Of a stretch of 27,578 nt of DNA, positions 18,542-27,578 are shown piece after piece; the stretch's first letter is position 1, and each line of letters begins with the position of its first letter. A program made the translations under genes and the position numbers. The notes under the pieces were generated by a model. That model did no database searches, was not told the origin of the DNA, and was given only the letters and a program-made list of their open reading frames with translations. The stretch lies in IMG/VR virus record IMGVR_UViG_3300025168_000513, positions 1-27,578 of that record. One strand, 5' to 3'. Source of the stretch: a virus.

Positions 18542-18776
18542 ATTTAAGTATAAAAAACTTAAAAAAGATTTGCATTGGCTAGATGCAATTAGCGATACAG
18601 GTTGGGTTAGTCAATCTGATATGGATGAACAAGAACCTGCTAAAGCTGTATCTAGTCAAATGTGGATATACAAAGAAACCAAAACATATATTACATTGTT
18701 TGGAACATACTCGTATGACAAAAAGGGTAATATAGAATTTGGTGAAGTAATTACTATTCCTAAAATATGGATGTAA
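18513..18776 (+). CDS. hypothetical protein between scaffold and capsid
   Basis: An 87-residue protein. A Lys-rich start is followed by 'HWLDAISDTGWVSQSDMDEQEPAKAVSSQMWIYKETKTYITLFGTYSYD' and a short end 'EVITIPKIWM'. The strand-rich middle ('W-YKE-K-YITLFGTYS') looks like a small beta fold. The overlap with the scaffold gene and lack of a good ribosome site suggest coupling. Role unknown; a minor head part is possible. Confidence 0.7.
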   Translation: MKKHTKQKNKFKYKKLKKDLHWLDAISDTGWVSQSDMDEQEPAKAVSSQMWIYKETKTYITLFGTYSYDKKGNIEFGEVITIPKIWM

Positions 18777-18783
18777 TTGTGCG

Positions 18784-18803
18784 TTGTTTAAATAATTAAA
18801 CAA
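18784..18803. repeat. 8-bp perfect inverted repeat before the capsid gene
   Basis: TTGTTTAA-ATAA-TTAAACAA, perfect 8-bp arms with a 4-nt loop. It lies in the 144-nt gap between the 87-residue gene and the capsid, which also has TGGAT-AACA-ATCCA (18853-18866 area) and a strong AAGGAG at 18910-18914. No T-run follows, so terminator function is doubtful; a processing site or protein site is possible. Most pairs are A-T, so stability is low. Confidence 0.35.
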
Positions 18804-18920
18804 ATCTATTTCTATTACAAGACCTTAAAAATGTTTAATGTTTGCCCTTAACTGGATAACAATCCACTGCATTTGTAAGATAATCGGATAATAACGTAAC
18901 TTAACAACAAGGAGCTAATA

Positions 18921-19751
18921 ATGGCAACATCAATAACTAATGCCTTTATAACTCAGTTTGAAGCAGAAGTTCACATGGCTTACCAAAGAATGGGTTCTAA
19001 ATTAAAGAACCTAGTAAGAACTGTGAATGGGGTTAACGGTAATACTGTTAAGTTTCAGAAGGTTGCAAAAGGATCTGCAAATACTAAAGCAAGACATGCT
19101 GAAGTAGTTGCAATGGATCTTTCACACAGTAATGTGTCAGCAACTTTAACTGATTTCTATGCAGCCGATTACGTTGACAAGCTAGACGAGTTAAAGGTAA
19201 ACATCGACGAAAGACAAGTAGTATCTCAGAGTGCAGCATATGCTTTAGGTAGAAAAACTGATAGCGTATTAACTGGTATTATGAACGGAGCTACAACTCT
19301 TGCAAACAACTCATCAGGTACAGGTACTGGTATGAACTTAGGAAAAGCAACATCTATGATGGAACTTTTTAATACTAATGACCTTCCAGATGATAATCAA
19401 AGATACTGGGTAGTAGGACCAAAACAATGGTCTGATCTACTAGCATTAGATCAATTCTCTAGAGTAGAATATGTAGGCGAAGGTGAGCTTCCATATGCTG
19501 GAGGAATGACTGCAAAAAGATGGTTAGGATTCTTATGGTTTGTACACAGTGGACTAGAAACTTCTGGTTCTACTGATAGACATACTGTGGCTTTCCACAA
19601 ATCATCTCTGGGCTTAGGAATAGGTTCTGATGTAAAAACTGAAGTGAACTACATACCAGAAAAAGTTTCTCACTTAATTACTTCTATGCTTAGCATAGGT
19701 GGTACATTAATTGATACTAATGGTATTAGAGTTCAAAAATGCGCAGAATAA
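18921..19751 (+). CDS. major capsid protein
   Basis: A 276-residue protein. 'MATSITNAFITQFEAEVHMAYQ' and 'VRTVNGVNGNTVKFQKVAKG' open it. 'LSHSNVSATLTDFYAADYVDKLDELKVNIDERQVV', 'NDLPDDNQRYWVVGPKQWSDLLALDQFSRVEYVG' and 'GFLWFVHSGL' follow. This is the order of capsid proteins in pelagiphages and related marine podoviruses (phage capsid, Gp10A-like group). It builds the head shell on the scaffold. AAGGAG lies 6 nt before the ATG; this is among the best ribosome sites here, in line with high expression. Confidence 0.92.
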   Translation: MATSITNAFITQFEAEVHMAYQRMGSKLKNLVRTVNGVNGNTVKFQKVAKGSANTKARHAEVVAMDLSHSNVSATLTDFYAADYVDKLDELKVNIDERQVVSQSAAYALGRKTDSVLTGIMNGATTLANNSSGTGTGMNLGKATSMMELFNTNDLPDDNQRYWVVGPKQWSDLLALDQFSRVEYVGEGELPYAGGMTAKRWLGFLWFVHSGLETSGSTDRHTVAFHKSSLGLGIGSDVKTEVNYIPEKVSHLITSMLSIGGTLIDTNGIRVQKCAE

Positions 19752-19763
19752 TAGGAGTATAAT

Positions 19764-20015
19764 ATGGCATACGCAACAGACAACCCAATCAAAAAGATTG
19801 CTGAGGCTGGTGGTAATTCAATCTTCTTCTATAAAGATGGAGATGCTATCGGTACTATCGATAACTCTGATTACTTCTTAGCTGCAAAAGATGAAGTTAA
19901 ACAAGGTGATATTATCATTTGTACATCTGGTATAGGTGGAACAATTGCAGTAGATATGTTAGTAATAACATCAGCTACTGGTGCAGCAGCAATAACAACT
20001 GCTGTCTTAGCATAA
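19764..20015 (+). CDS. small Gly/Ala-rich protein after the capsid gene
   Basis: An 83-residue protein: MAYATDNPIKKIAEAGGNSI..., then 'YFLAAKDEVKQGDIIICTSGIGGTIAVDMLVITSATGAAAITTA'. It is beta-rich and small, with a strong AGGAG before the ATG, so it is likely abundant. Small proteins encoded right after the capsid are often head decoration or fibre-base proteins; this fits but is not proven. The hairpin at 20030-20051 follows the gene. Confidence 0.8.
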   Translation: MAYATDNPIKKIAEAGGNSIFFYKDGDAIGTIDNSDYFLAAKDEVKQGDIIICTSGIGGTIAVDMLVITSATGAAAITTAVLA

Positions 20016-20029
20016 TACACTACAATTTT

Positions 20030-20051
20030 GGGGGCGAGTTTTCTCGCCCTC
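20030..20051 (+). terminator. GC-rich hairpin after the capsid genes (T-phi-like position)
   Basis: GGGGGCGAG (20030-20038), loop TTTT, CTCGCCCTC (20043-20051): a 9-bp stem with one G-U pair, the most stable short hairpin seen in the late region. No U-run follows it, so it is not a textbook terminator; it may pause or partly stop RNA polymerase, or stabilise the capsid mRNA. T7 has its main terminator at this same place, after gene 10. Confidence 0.6.
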
Positions 20052-20073
20052 ATACAAGAATTTAAAATAAAAT

Positions 20074-20673
20074 ATGGCAACATCAAAAGTAGATATATGT
20101 GCAAGAGCATTAATAATGATAGGAGCGCAACCTATATCTTCTTTTAGTGATGGATCTACAGAAGCTTTAGTAGCATCTAATATTTATGATGATATTTCTG
20201 AATCATCTTTAACAAGACATAGATGGAAATTTGCAACTAACCAAAAACAATTATCATTATTAAATGCAGCACCAGCAGGGAGATATGATTTTGCTTATCA
20301 ATTACCTGCAAGTCCTGGTGTTTTACAAATTAATACATTAACAGTAAATGATTTTGTAATACCTTACACAAGATATAAAGATATGATTTATGTTAATTCT
20401 TATGGTGCAAATAGTAAATTAATCTTAGATTATATTTATAAAGTTGGAGAAGAATATTTTCCACCACATTTTAGATTAGCTTTAGAATATGAGTTGGCAT
20501 CTATTTTTGCTGCATCAATTGCTAGAGATTCTGGAATGATTAGAGAATATAAAAATTTAGCTGATAGACAATTTTTAATATCTAAAAACATAGACGCTTC
20601 TGAAGTTACAACTAAAAAACTTGATACATCAAGATTTATTAACTTAAGAAACTCTACAAGAACTGATGTATAA
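20074..20673 (+). CDS. tail tubular protein A (T7 gp11-like)
   Basis: A 199-residue adaptor protein. 'VDICARALIMIGAQPISSFSDGSTEALVASNIYDDISESSLTRHRWKFAT' is the family's typical opening, followed by 'YDFAYQLPASPGVLQI', 'LDYIYKVGEEYFPPHFRLALEYELASIFA' and a Lys/Arg-rich end. It forms the ring between portal and nozzle. The stop overlaps the next start as TAATG. No Shine-Dalgarno is visible before the ATG, unlike its neighbours. Confidence 0.93.
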   Translation: MATSKVDICARALIMIGAQPISSFSDGSTEALVASNIYDDISESSLTRHRWKFATNQKQLSLLNAAPAGRYDFAYQLPASPGVLQINTLTVNDFVIPYTRYKDMIYVNSYGANSKLILDYIYKVGEEYFPPHFRLALEYELASIFAASIARDSGMIREYKNLADRQFLISKNIDASEVTTKKLDTSRFINLRNSTRTDV

Positions 20674-22985
20674 TGGCAAGAAAACTAAAAACAGTAATTA
20701 CAAATTTTTCAGCAGGTGAACTTAATCCTTTATTAAATTCTCGTATAGATATTCCTGCTTACACCAATGGTGCAAAGCAATGTAGAAATTTTTCATTGTT
20801 AGCAGAAGGTGGAATAATGAGAAGACCAGGTACTGAATATCTATCAACACTTCCAGCTGCTAGAACTAGATTAATTCCTTTTGTTTTTTCTAGTGATGAA
20901 ATAGCTATTATAGTTTTACAACAATATAAATTTGGAATTTATGATATAAATGGTAATCCTATACAAGCTTTAGCAGGTAGTGCAAACACTACTCCTTGGA
21001 CAAGCTCACAATTAAATGAATTAACTTTTGCACAGTTTGGAGATACTATTTTTATATCTCATTATCAATGGAGAACTGTAAAAATATTTAGAGCATCAGC
21101 TAGTAACTTTACTGTTTCTTTTTTTGATTTTGATGAAGACACTACTATTACACAAGGAAGTCATAATAAAAAGTTATTACCTTTTTATAAATATGTAGAT
21201 AGTAGTATTACATTAACATTATCAGCAAATACAGCTGGAGCAAATAGAACTGTAACAGCAAGTGCAGCTTTTTTTATTGATCCACCTAATTCAAGTATAA
21301 ATGCAGCACATAATAATCGTTTATTAATTAAAGGTAAACAATGTGTAATAACAACTAGAACATCTGATACTGTTGCTACTATTACAATTTTAGAAGATAT
21401 TGGAAGTAATGGACCACATACTGATTGGCAAGAACAATTAATATCAGACACTAGAGGTTATCCTCATGCAGTTGTTTTTCATGCAAACAGATTATGGTTT
21501 GGTGGAATAGCATCTAAACCTGCAGCAATATTTGCATCAAGAACAGCAGAGTATTTTAACTTTGATGTAGGCACAGGAGAAGCAACAGATTCTATTAATA
21601 TAGATGTTGCAGGATCAGAAGTTAATGAAGTTAGACATTTTGTATCTGGTAAAGAGTTACAAGTTTTTACAGATAGTGGTGAATTTTATATTCCAAAAGC
21701 AAATGATCTTTCTATTACGCCTGGTAACGTAACTGTATTAAAACAAACACCATATGGATGTAATAGAGCTGCACCTTTAATGTTTGATTCAGCAGCAATC
21801 TTTGCACAAAAAACTGGTAAATCAATTAGAGAGTTTGTTTATTCAGATATGGAAGATGGTTATAAATCAACTTCGGTATCATTACTTGCACAACATTTGG
21901 TAACTAATCCAAAACAAATAGCTGTATTAAAAGGTGGTAATTTTAGACCAGAACAATATGCGTATTTTTTAAACACACAACTACCTGTAATTCCTTATGA
22001 ATCACAATTAACAGAACCTAATGATGAACATCCAAATGTAGGATCAATAGCTGTATTTCATTCTGTTAGAGATGAAAAACTTACAGGTTGGACATTATGG
22101 ACAACAGAAGGTGCATCAACAGAAACAAATAATATAGATACATTTGAATCTATTATATCTCTTAATGAAAATTTGGTTTGTGTTACTAGAAGAACACTTA
22201 GAGGTGGAACACATTTTATATTAGAAAAATTTGGTAATGATGATAGAGTTAATTTAGATATGCAAACTGTAACTACTATTAATCAAAAAGGCGCACCTAG
22301 AGTAGAAGGTGCTAGTCAAACAGGTATAGTATTAAAAGTTAATGGATTTTCATCTGCACCAAAAGTAGGAGAAGCAATTACTATTGCAGGTTTTTCACTA
22401 GAGTTTAATATAGAAGCTGTAATTAGTAATGGTGGTACTTCATACAATATAACTTTAAGTGCAACACTTCCTTCATCACCATCTAATGATGCAGTTGTTA
22501 CAATAACAAAAGGATTGTTACATAATGTTAATCAAGAGTATGGTGGTAATAAAATATTTGCAGTTGATGGTAATAGTTCATTAGGTGAATTTACAGCAGA
22601 TGTTTTAACAGATACAATTGAATTAAGTACTGCTGCAAGAGCAGGAGTTAAAGTTGGATTTAATTTTACAGCTACTGTAGAAACAATGCCAATAGATAAA
22701 GAATTACCAGATGGTCCATTAACTGGAACACCAAGAAGAATCTCAAGAGCTATCATTGATCTTAACTCTGCTTTAGATTTAACTGTCAAAGCTGCAGACA
22801 CAACCTCAAAATCTTTAGTAATCCAACAAGTTAACTTTACTGGTGGCTCTGACCTAGTTCCTTTTACAGATAAAAAAGAATTTTTCTTTATGGGATATGA
22901 TAAAAATCCTACAATTACTTTATCGCAAACAGAACCATTACCATTAAAAATATTAGGTATGAATGTAGAGGTAGTTTTTTCATGA
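20673..22985 (+). CDS. tail tubular protein B (T7 gp12-like nozzle)
   Basis: A 770-residue protein. The N-terminal 'NFSAGELNPLLNSRIDIPAYTNGAKQCRNFSLLAEGGIMRRPGTEYLS' is the standard opening of this family. Later come 'NRLWFGGIASKPAAIFASRTAEYFNFD' and 'GSEVNEVRHFVSGKELQVFTDSGEFYI'. Six copies would form the tail nozzle below the gp11-like ring and carry the fibres. Length is close to the T7 protein. It is translated together with the genes on both sides (TAATG before, ATGA after). Confidence 0.94.
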   Translation: MARKLKTVITNFSAGELNPLLNSRIDIPAYTNGAKQCRNFSLLAEGGIMRRPGTEYLSTLPAARTRLIPFVFSSDEIAIIVLQQYKFGIYDINGNPIQALAGSANTTPWTSSQLNELTFAQFGDTIFISHYQWRTVKIFRASASNFTVSFFDFDEDTTITQGSHNKKLLPFYKYVDSSITLTLSANTAGANRTVTASAAFFIDPPNSSINAAHNNRLLIKGKQCVITTRTSDTVATITILEDIGSNGPHTDWQEQLISDTRGYPHAVVFHANRLWFGGIASKPAAIFASRTAEYFNFDVGTGEATDSINIDVAGSEVNEVRHFVSGKELQVFTDSGEFYIPKANDLSITPGNVTVLKQTPYGCNRAAPLMFDSAAIFAQKTGKSIREFVYSDMEDGYKSTSVSLLAQHLVTNPKQIAVLKGGNFRPEQYAYFLNTQLPVIPYESQLTEPNDEHPNVGSIAVFHSVRDEKLTGWTLWTTEGASTETNNIDTFESIISLNENLVCVTRRTLRGGTHFILEKFGNDDRVNLDMQTVTTINQKGAPRVEGASQTGIVLKVNGFSSAPKVGEAITIAGFSLEFNIEAVISNGGTSYNITLSATLPSSPSNDAVVTITKGLLHNVNQEYGGNKIFAVDGNSSLGEFTADVLTDTIELSTAARAGVKVGFNFTATVETMPIDKELPDGPLTGTPRRISRAIIDLNSALDLTVKAADTTSKSLVIQQVNFTGGSDLVPFTDKKEFFFMGYDKNPTITLSQTEPLPLKILGMNVEVVFS

Positions 22986-23506
22986 GTGCAGATCCAGTTA
23001 CACTAGCAATTATAAGTACTACTATACAAGGTGTTGGAGCTTATTCTGGATTACAAGCAAGTAAAGCTAGAAACAAAGCTTTAATTAATCAATATGAAAG
23101 CGAAAAAAAATTCAATCAATTAAAAGGATTACAAGATTCTAATGATGTATTAGAAGAAGCTAGAAGAAAAAGAAAACAAAATTTAGCCATAGTTGCAGGA
23201 TCTGGATATAGTGATGATAGTGGTAGTTTTTTAACTACACAAGCTGAGATAGATAGAATAGCTGAAAGAGATATTAGAAATATTAAAATAAATGTTTTAC
23301 GTGGAGAATCTAAATTAGATTCAGCAATATATACAACAAGAGTTATGGGTAAAGCTGAAAAATATGGAACATATGCAAAAATAGGTGCAGCAGCATTTAG
23401 CACTTATTCTTATAGTCAATCATATAGACCAAGAGGACAATATATGGGTGGTATGCAAGATGATGGTAACTATTATGATCCTCTTAATCCAGGAACAACA
23501 GAATAA
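22982..23506 (+). CDS. internal virion protein (gp14-like)
   Basis: A 174-residue protein. The N-terminal 'VTLAIISTTIQGVGAYSGLQASKARNKALINQY' is hydrophobic then helical, followed by 'EEARRKRKQNLAIVAGSGYSDDSGSFLTTQAEIDRIAERDI' and a Tyr/Gly-rich end. This order matches the smallest of the T7-like ejection proteins (gp14), which form a channel in the outer membrane after leaving the head. The start overlaps the previous stop as ATGA. Confidence 0.82.
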   Translation: MSADPVTLAIISTTIQGVGAYSGLQASKARNKALINQYESEKKFNQLKGLQDSNDVLEEARRKRKQNLAIVAGSGYSDDSGSFLTTQAEIDRIAERDIRNIKINVLRGESKLDSAIYTTRVMGKAEKYGTYAKIGAAAFSTYSYSQSYRPRGQYMGGMQDDGNYYDPLNPGTTE

Positions 23507-23509
23507 TTT

Positions 23510-26500
23510 ATGGCATTAAAACAAGGTAAAAAACAAGTTAGTTTAAAAGGTAGTGTTGCTGAAAATATAGGAATAGCACCATATCCCAAGACTAATATTA
23601 CAGCACAAATAGCTAAACCTATATCTCAAGTTGTAGATACATTTCGAAAAAGAGCAGAAGCTGATGCTAAAGTAAGTTGGCAATATCAATTTAATCAATC
23701 ATCTAGAGATCATTATTTAGATTTAAGAGATAAATTTAAATCAGATCCAGATGGTATGAGAAATGCTGTGGATAGTTATTCAAAAAGTACACTAGCAAAT
23801 ACACCACCAGTATTTAAAGACATTGCAGGAAATATACTTGCTCAAAAAAATTTATCAAATTTATCTTTTGCTACTACAAATTATAATAATGAACAAACAC
23901 AATTAGCAATTGTTGGATGGGAAACTGCAAAAGAAGATTCAAATAATGATATGATTTTAAATTTAGATACTATTAGTAATAATGAAAATCTAGGTATAAA
24001 TGATATAAATAATTTAATAGGTAATACTGTACATAAACAACAAAATCATAATTATAAACTAGCAGAAGATACATTGGTAGAAACACAAAGAGTTAAACAA
24101 AGTGTTATTACAAAAGATTTAAATAATGATATTGTTAACACAGAAACATTAAGAGTATTTAATATAATAAAAAAACTTGGTGATGTACAAGGTAATCAAT
24201 ATTTTGTAGATTATGCAAAAGGTAAAGATAGTTTTCCTTTAACACCAGAAAATACAGAAAATCCTATTTATCAAAAATATTTAAATCAAATAAAAGATCC
24301 TTTTGAAAGAACAAAAATTATAAGTAATGTTAAAAAATTATATGATGATTATAATGGTAAAAATATTAATGGATTGAAAAGTGCTAAAACAAAATATAAT
24401 CTTGATAGATTACAAGATTCTGGTTCAATATTAGATGTTAATAATTTTGCTAATGGTGCAAATGGAAATGCAACTAATTTTGTAATTAATGGTATGCCAG
24501 GTATTTCTGATACTGATTTTCCTAGAGCTGTAGAAATTGTTAGTAAAAATATTAAAGTTCAATCTTTAGTAAGCAAAGCTTTAGAATATGAAGTTATTGA
24601 TAACTTTGAAAATAATGAACAAATGGAATTATTTAAAACTGCTTTATTTAGAAGATATGGAATTAATGATGAAAATATAACAGATATTGAAAATGAAGAT
24701 TTAGGAACAGCAATGGAAATATTAAAAAATCAAAATATGGAACCAACAGCTGTATTAAAAAAAATTAATAAAGATTATAATGTTAATTTTAAAACACCTG
24801 GAATGATACAAGATTTTAAAGAAAATTTATCTTTATTTAATTACATAAAATCAAAAGATATGTTTCCTTATATTACAATAGAAAATGAACATATTTATAA
24901 TGCTGCAAATAAAATAGGTGTAATGGCTAAAGAATCTGATGAAGTAATTGCTGAAAAATTAAATAATTTAATGACTAACAAAGGTAATTTAGAAGAAAAT
25001 TACAATAAAATATCTAATAGTATTGATAATAATATAGATATTGCAATCAATAACATGAAATGGACTATTGAAATGCAAGACATAAATACAGATACTTGGT
25101 GGGTTAAAAAAATATTTAATAAAAAACAAAATAAATTTTCTCATATGTTTATACCAGAAAGTACAAGTGCTTGGTATAAAGGACTTGATATGACACCTTT
25201 AGTACAGCAAGAATGGTTAAATGAAATTAAAGTACAATTAACTTATATAAATGGTAATAGTGATATAGATCTTAAAACAGACGAAGGTAAAGAACAATTT
25301 TACAAAGCAAGTATTCAAGGTTTAAAAGCTTTAAATAAAAAAGGTTTTTCAGCTACAAGATTAAATGGAACTGGCAAAGTAAGTATGATTAAACATAGTT
25401 TTGAAAAAGAAATAGGATTTACTGGTCAAGGTTTTGATTCTGCATTAATGGCACAAGCAAATTATTTAAAAAAAAATTTATCTTCAGAAGAACAAATAGA
25501 AAGATTTGGTTTTAATCCTGTTGGACCATCTGGTAAAACACAAGAACCAATCAACATTACTGATGTAATGAAAAGAGTTATAGATGAAAATTACAAAAAT
25601 TTAATAATAGAACCTACTGGAACTTTTAATAAAGAAGGCAAACCTAATTATCATGCTAAAGTTATATATGATGAAAAATTAATATCTTTAACACAAGGAG
25701 ATAATTATTTTGATCCTACAGGTTTAAGAAGTAATATGTTTGTAGAAGATTTACCAGATTCCAGATCTCAAGTTATGCAAGAAATTGCTACTAAAAAATT
25801 TGATTTATTTATGGAAAAAGGTTTAGGTAGATTTATTGATGGAGATTCTGGTACAGAAAAATGGTTACAAAAATTTTTTTATGGTACTACTAAAACAATG
25901 ATCGAAGCTTCTGATTATAGATTTTATCCAGATTATCCTTTAATAGATGATGTACCTGCTGAAGTAAAACCATTTGGTTTTATATTTAAAGCTTTAGGAA
26001 AAGATATAGATGTTGAATCTTATTACAATGAAGCTGCAGAAATTAATAATGAAGTTAATGAAATTGTATCAATGGATGCACAAATTCAAAATAATAGAAA
26101 TTTTAACGATAAAGAAAAAATAATAGATTCTAGATTTCCTCCACATAAAGCTTCTTTTACAGAAGAAAATGTTCAAAAAAGTTATATGCAACATGTATAT
26201 AATAATTATCAAAATAAAGATTTACCATTAACATTTAGAACTAATAACTATATGGCAGTTATAAAAACAGATCAAACTTGGGATGGTGAAATGACTAACA
26301 TTACAACAGGTAATCAAGCAGCAATATTTGCTAGTCCTGTAGATTCTATAAGAGCTGGTATTAGGGTAATGATTAATAATTCAACTTTAATTAATAATAA
26401 AACTACAAAAAGATATGGAAATAATCCTACTGTAGAAGAAATACTAACTGTATATGCAGAAGATAGTACAAATTATTTAAATGCTTTAGAAGAAAAAACT

Positions 26501-26707
26501 AATTTTACTAGAGATACTGCAATTAATTTTTTTGATGGAAATCAAATAAACCAGTTAGTTAAATTTATGATTGAACATGAAATGGGATCAGAAGCATTCT
26601 ATAATTATTATCCACCACAAAATCAATTACTTTTAGATAAAATGATTTTTGAAGGTTATACAAGAGGCATAAATTCTTATGGTGGTAAATTAGGTAAATT
26701 AAATTAA
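23510..26707 (+). CDS. large internal virion protein (gp15-like)
   Basis: A 1065-residue protein rich in Asn, Lys and Ile, mainly helical. The order after the gp14-like gene and before another long gene fits the T7 gp15/gp16 pair of ejection proteins that build the periplasmic tunnel. No lytic transglycosylase motif (a catalytic Glu with nearby GxxQ) was seen in it. 'WWVKKIFNKKQNKFSHMFIPESTSAWYKGLD' and 'HEMGSEAFYNYYPPQNQ' are landmarks. The high Asn content follows the AT bias. The stop overlaps the next start. Confidence 0.8.
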   Translation: MALKQGKKQVSLKGSVAENIGIAPYPKTNITAQIAKPISQVVDTFRKRAEADAKVSWQYQFNQSSRDHYLDLRDKFKSDPDGMRNAVDSYSKSTLANTPPVFKDIAGNILAQKNLSNLSFATTNYNNEQTQLAIVGWETAKEDSNNDMILNLDTISNNENLGINDINNLIGNTVHKQQNHNYKLAEDTLVETQRVKQSVITKDLNNDIVNTETLRVFNIIKKLGDVQGNQYFVDYAKGKDSFPLTPENTENPIYQKYLNQIKDPFERTKIISNVKKLYDDYNGKNINGLKSAKTKYNLDRLQDSGSILDVNNFANGANGNATNFVINGMPGISDTDFPRAVEIVSKNIKVQSLVSKALEYEVIDNFENNEQMELFKTALFRRYGINDENITDIENEDLGTAMEILKNQNMEPTAVLKKINKDYNVNFKTPGMIQDFKENLSLFNYIKSKDMFPYITIENEHIYNAANKIGVMAKESDEVIAEKLNNLMTNKGNLEENYNKISNSIDNNIDIAINNMKWTIEMQDINTDTWWVKKIFNKKQNKFSHMFIPESTSAWYKGLDMTPLVQQEWLNEIKVQLTYINGNSDIDLKTDEGKEQFYKASIQGLKALNKKGFSATRLNGTGKVSMIKHSFEKEIGFTGQGFDSALMAQANYLKKNLSSEEQIERFGFNPVGPSGKTQEPINITDVMKRVIDENYKNLIIEPTGTFNKEGKPNYHAKVIYDEKLISLTQGDNYFDPTGLRSNMFVEDLPDSRSQVMQEIATKKFDLFMEKGLGRFIDGDSGTEKWLQKFFYGTTKTMIEASDYRFYPDYPLIDDVPAEVKPFGFIFKALGKDIDVESYYNEAAEINNEVNEIVSMDAQIQNNRNFNDKEKIIDSRFPPHKASFTEENVQKSYMQHVYNNYQNKDLPLTFRTNNYMAVIKTDQTWDGEMTNITTGNQAAIFASPVDSIRAGIRVMINNSTLINNKTTKRYGNNPTVEEILTVYAEDSTNYLNALEEKTNFTRDTAINFFDGNQINQLVKFMIEHEMGSEAFYNYYPPQNQLLLDKMIFEGYTRGINSYGGKLGKLN

Positions 26708-27578
26708 TGACAGCTTTTCCATTTAGACCTTCTGATGCAGAAAGTTTAAAGCAACAAAGAAATACTCCAATAGAGTATAGTCCTTATGCAGATTTTCAAC
26801 AAGGTTTTGCTTCTGAAAATTTAACATCAATAGCTGTAGATTATTTAGTTAATCAACAAGATTTTGTTCCAGATGAAAACTATAATCCTAAAGAAGATCC
26901 ACAATTACATAACTATAAAGATTTTTATGATTTGTTTATGTTTAGTAAAAGTCAAGCAGAATCTACTTCTATTTTACAAAAACTAAATAAACAAGCAGAA
27001 GAAAATTATGCTAGTCCTTGGTATCACATAGGAAAAATAACTGGTGCTTTTTTAGATCCTTCAAGTTTATTATTAGCATCAAAGTTTGGACAAAGTGCAA
27101 AAGTATTTGGTACTGCTTTTGCTGCAGAAGAAATATCAAAACAAATGTTAGACCCAACAAGACCAGATGAATATGTGCCTTGGGTTGTAGCAGGTGGATA
27201 TGGATTACCTTATGTAATTAACAAAATGGCAAGAGGATCTATAGGTGGAGCTACACAACAAAAAATTATTGACGCAGATAAAAGTTTTCATTTACCACCT
27301 AAAAAAATAACACAAGAAATATATGAAGATGGTAGATTTATTAATCCTAATGAAAGACCACCAACGCCAGGTAATGTAGGTGCTGCTGCTAGTGAACAAA
27401 ATATTAAATCAAGTCCTATAAAAGAATTTGAAGGTGAAAGATTTGTTAAAAGTAATTTAGGTATATTTGGAGAAGATGGTCCTTGGACTAATGTATTTAG
27501 AGTTACTAAAGCTGTATCTAAAAATGCAAGAACAATGATAGGAGATATATTAGATACTCCTTTACTTAAATTAAAAAA
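26707..27578 (+). CDS. internal virion protein (gp16-like), cut by the window edge
   Basis: An open frame of at least 290 codons that starts MTAFPFRPSDAESLKQQRNT and runs off the right edge, so only the N-terminal part is visible. It includes 'WYHIGKITGAFLDPSSLLLASKFGQSAKVFGTAFAAEEISKQML', with a mild hydrophobic helix, and 'PWVVAGGYGLPYVINKMARG'. Position and the Ala/Gly-rich membrane-like helix fit the largest ejection protein. The start overlaps the previous stop as TAATG. No enzyme motif is seen in the visible part. Confidence 0.75.
   Translation, partial: MTAFPFRPSDAESLKQQRNTPIEYSPYADFQQGFASENLTSIAVDYLVNQQDFVPDENYNPKEDPQLHNYKDFYDLFMFSKSQAESTSILQKLNKQAEENYASPWYHIGKITGAFLDPSSLLLASKFGQSAKVFGTAFAAEEISKQMLDPTRPDEYVPWVVAGGYGLPYVINKMARGSIGGATQQKIIDADKSFHLPPKKITQEIYEDGRFINPNERPPTPGNVGAAASEQNIKSSPIKEFEGERFVKSNLGIFGEDGPWTNVFRVTKAVSKNARTMIGDILDTPLLKLK

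Noticed and set aside
1-27578. CRISPR array, insertion sequence or integrase
   Set aside because: No spaced direct repeats, no transposase or recombinase motifs and no terminal repeats were seen on either strand.

Overview
The window is most of the genome of an AT-rich, tailed, T7-like (podovirus-type) bacteriophage, very probably marine. Virion genes follow the T7 order: terminase small subunit, terminase large subunit, portal, scaffold, capsid, tail tubular A, tail tubular B, internal virion proteins. The strong AT bias, dense packing (ATGA and TAATG overlaps) and many small lysine-rich proteins resemble pelagiphages of the HTVC010P kind, which infect SAR11-type Alphaproteobacteria. One XRE repressor (6686-6946) carries the 'TFQQIQKYEK' helix that I associate with alphaproteobacterial regulators. 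The host is an inference; no host DNA, integrase, tRNA or CRISPR array is visible.

Layout. (1) 20-3141, rightward: small proteins, a metallophosphoesterase, an M15 peptidase endolysin, a holin-like protein and three further small membrane proteins. This is the lysis end of the late region, so the molecule is probably circular or permuted and these genes follow the tail genes that run off the right edge. (2) 3195-11025, leftward: the early region. It holds SSB, a putative single-strand annealing protein, a winged-helix protein, a YqaJ-type exonuclease, a MazG-like protein, two XRE regulators, a DUF6915 / DUF6878-like / DUF3846-like group and many unknown small genes. (3) 11026-11410: the divergent early/late junction, rich in nested inverted repeats. 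(4) 11411-27578, rightward: packaging, head and tail genes, ending inside an internal virion protein.

Functionally, exonuclease, annealing protein and SSB form a Red-like recombination set. No DNA polymerase, primase, helicase or phage RNA polymerase is seen here, so replication and transcription probably lean on the host, unless those genes lie in the missing segment. Two XRE proteins, one with a promoter that looks leaderless, suggest lambda-like control of the early genes.

The least ordinary parts are non-coding. They are a 143-nt nested helix (11069-11211) followed by a three-hairpin domain (11227-11299); a roughly 290-nt string of hairpins ending in a leftward terminator after SSB (3510-3796); and a hairpin that pairs off the ribosome binding site at 12096-12103. 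There is also a 51-codon gene broken by an apparent one-base frameshift (9456-9612). Eight further small genes, from 26 to 56 codons, were recognised from spacing, overlaps and composition.
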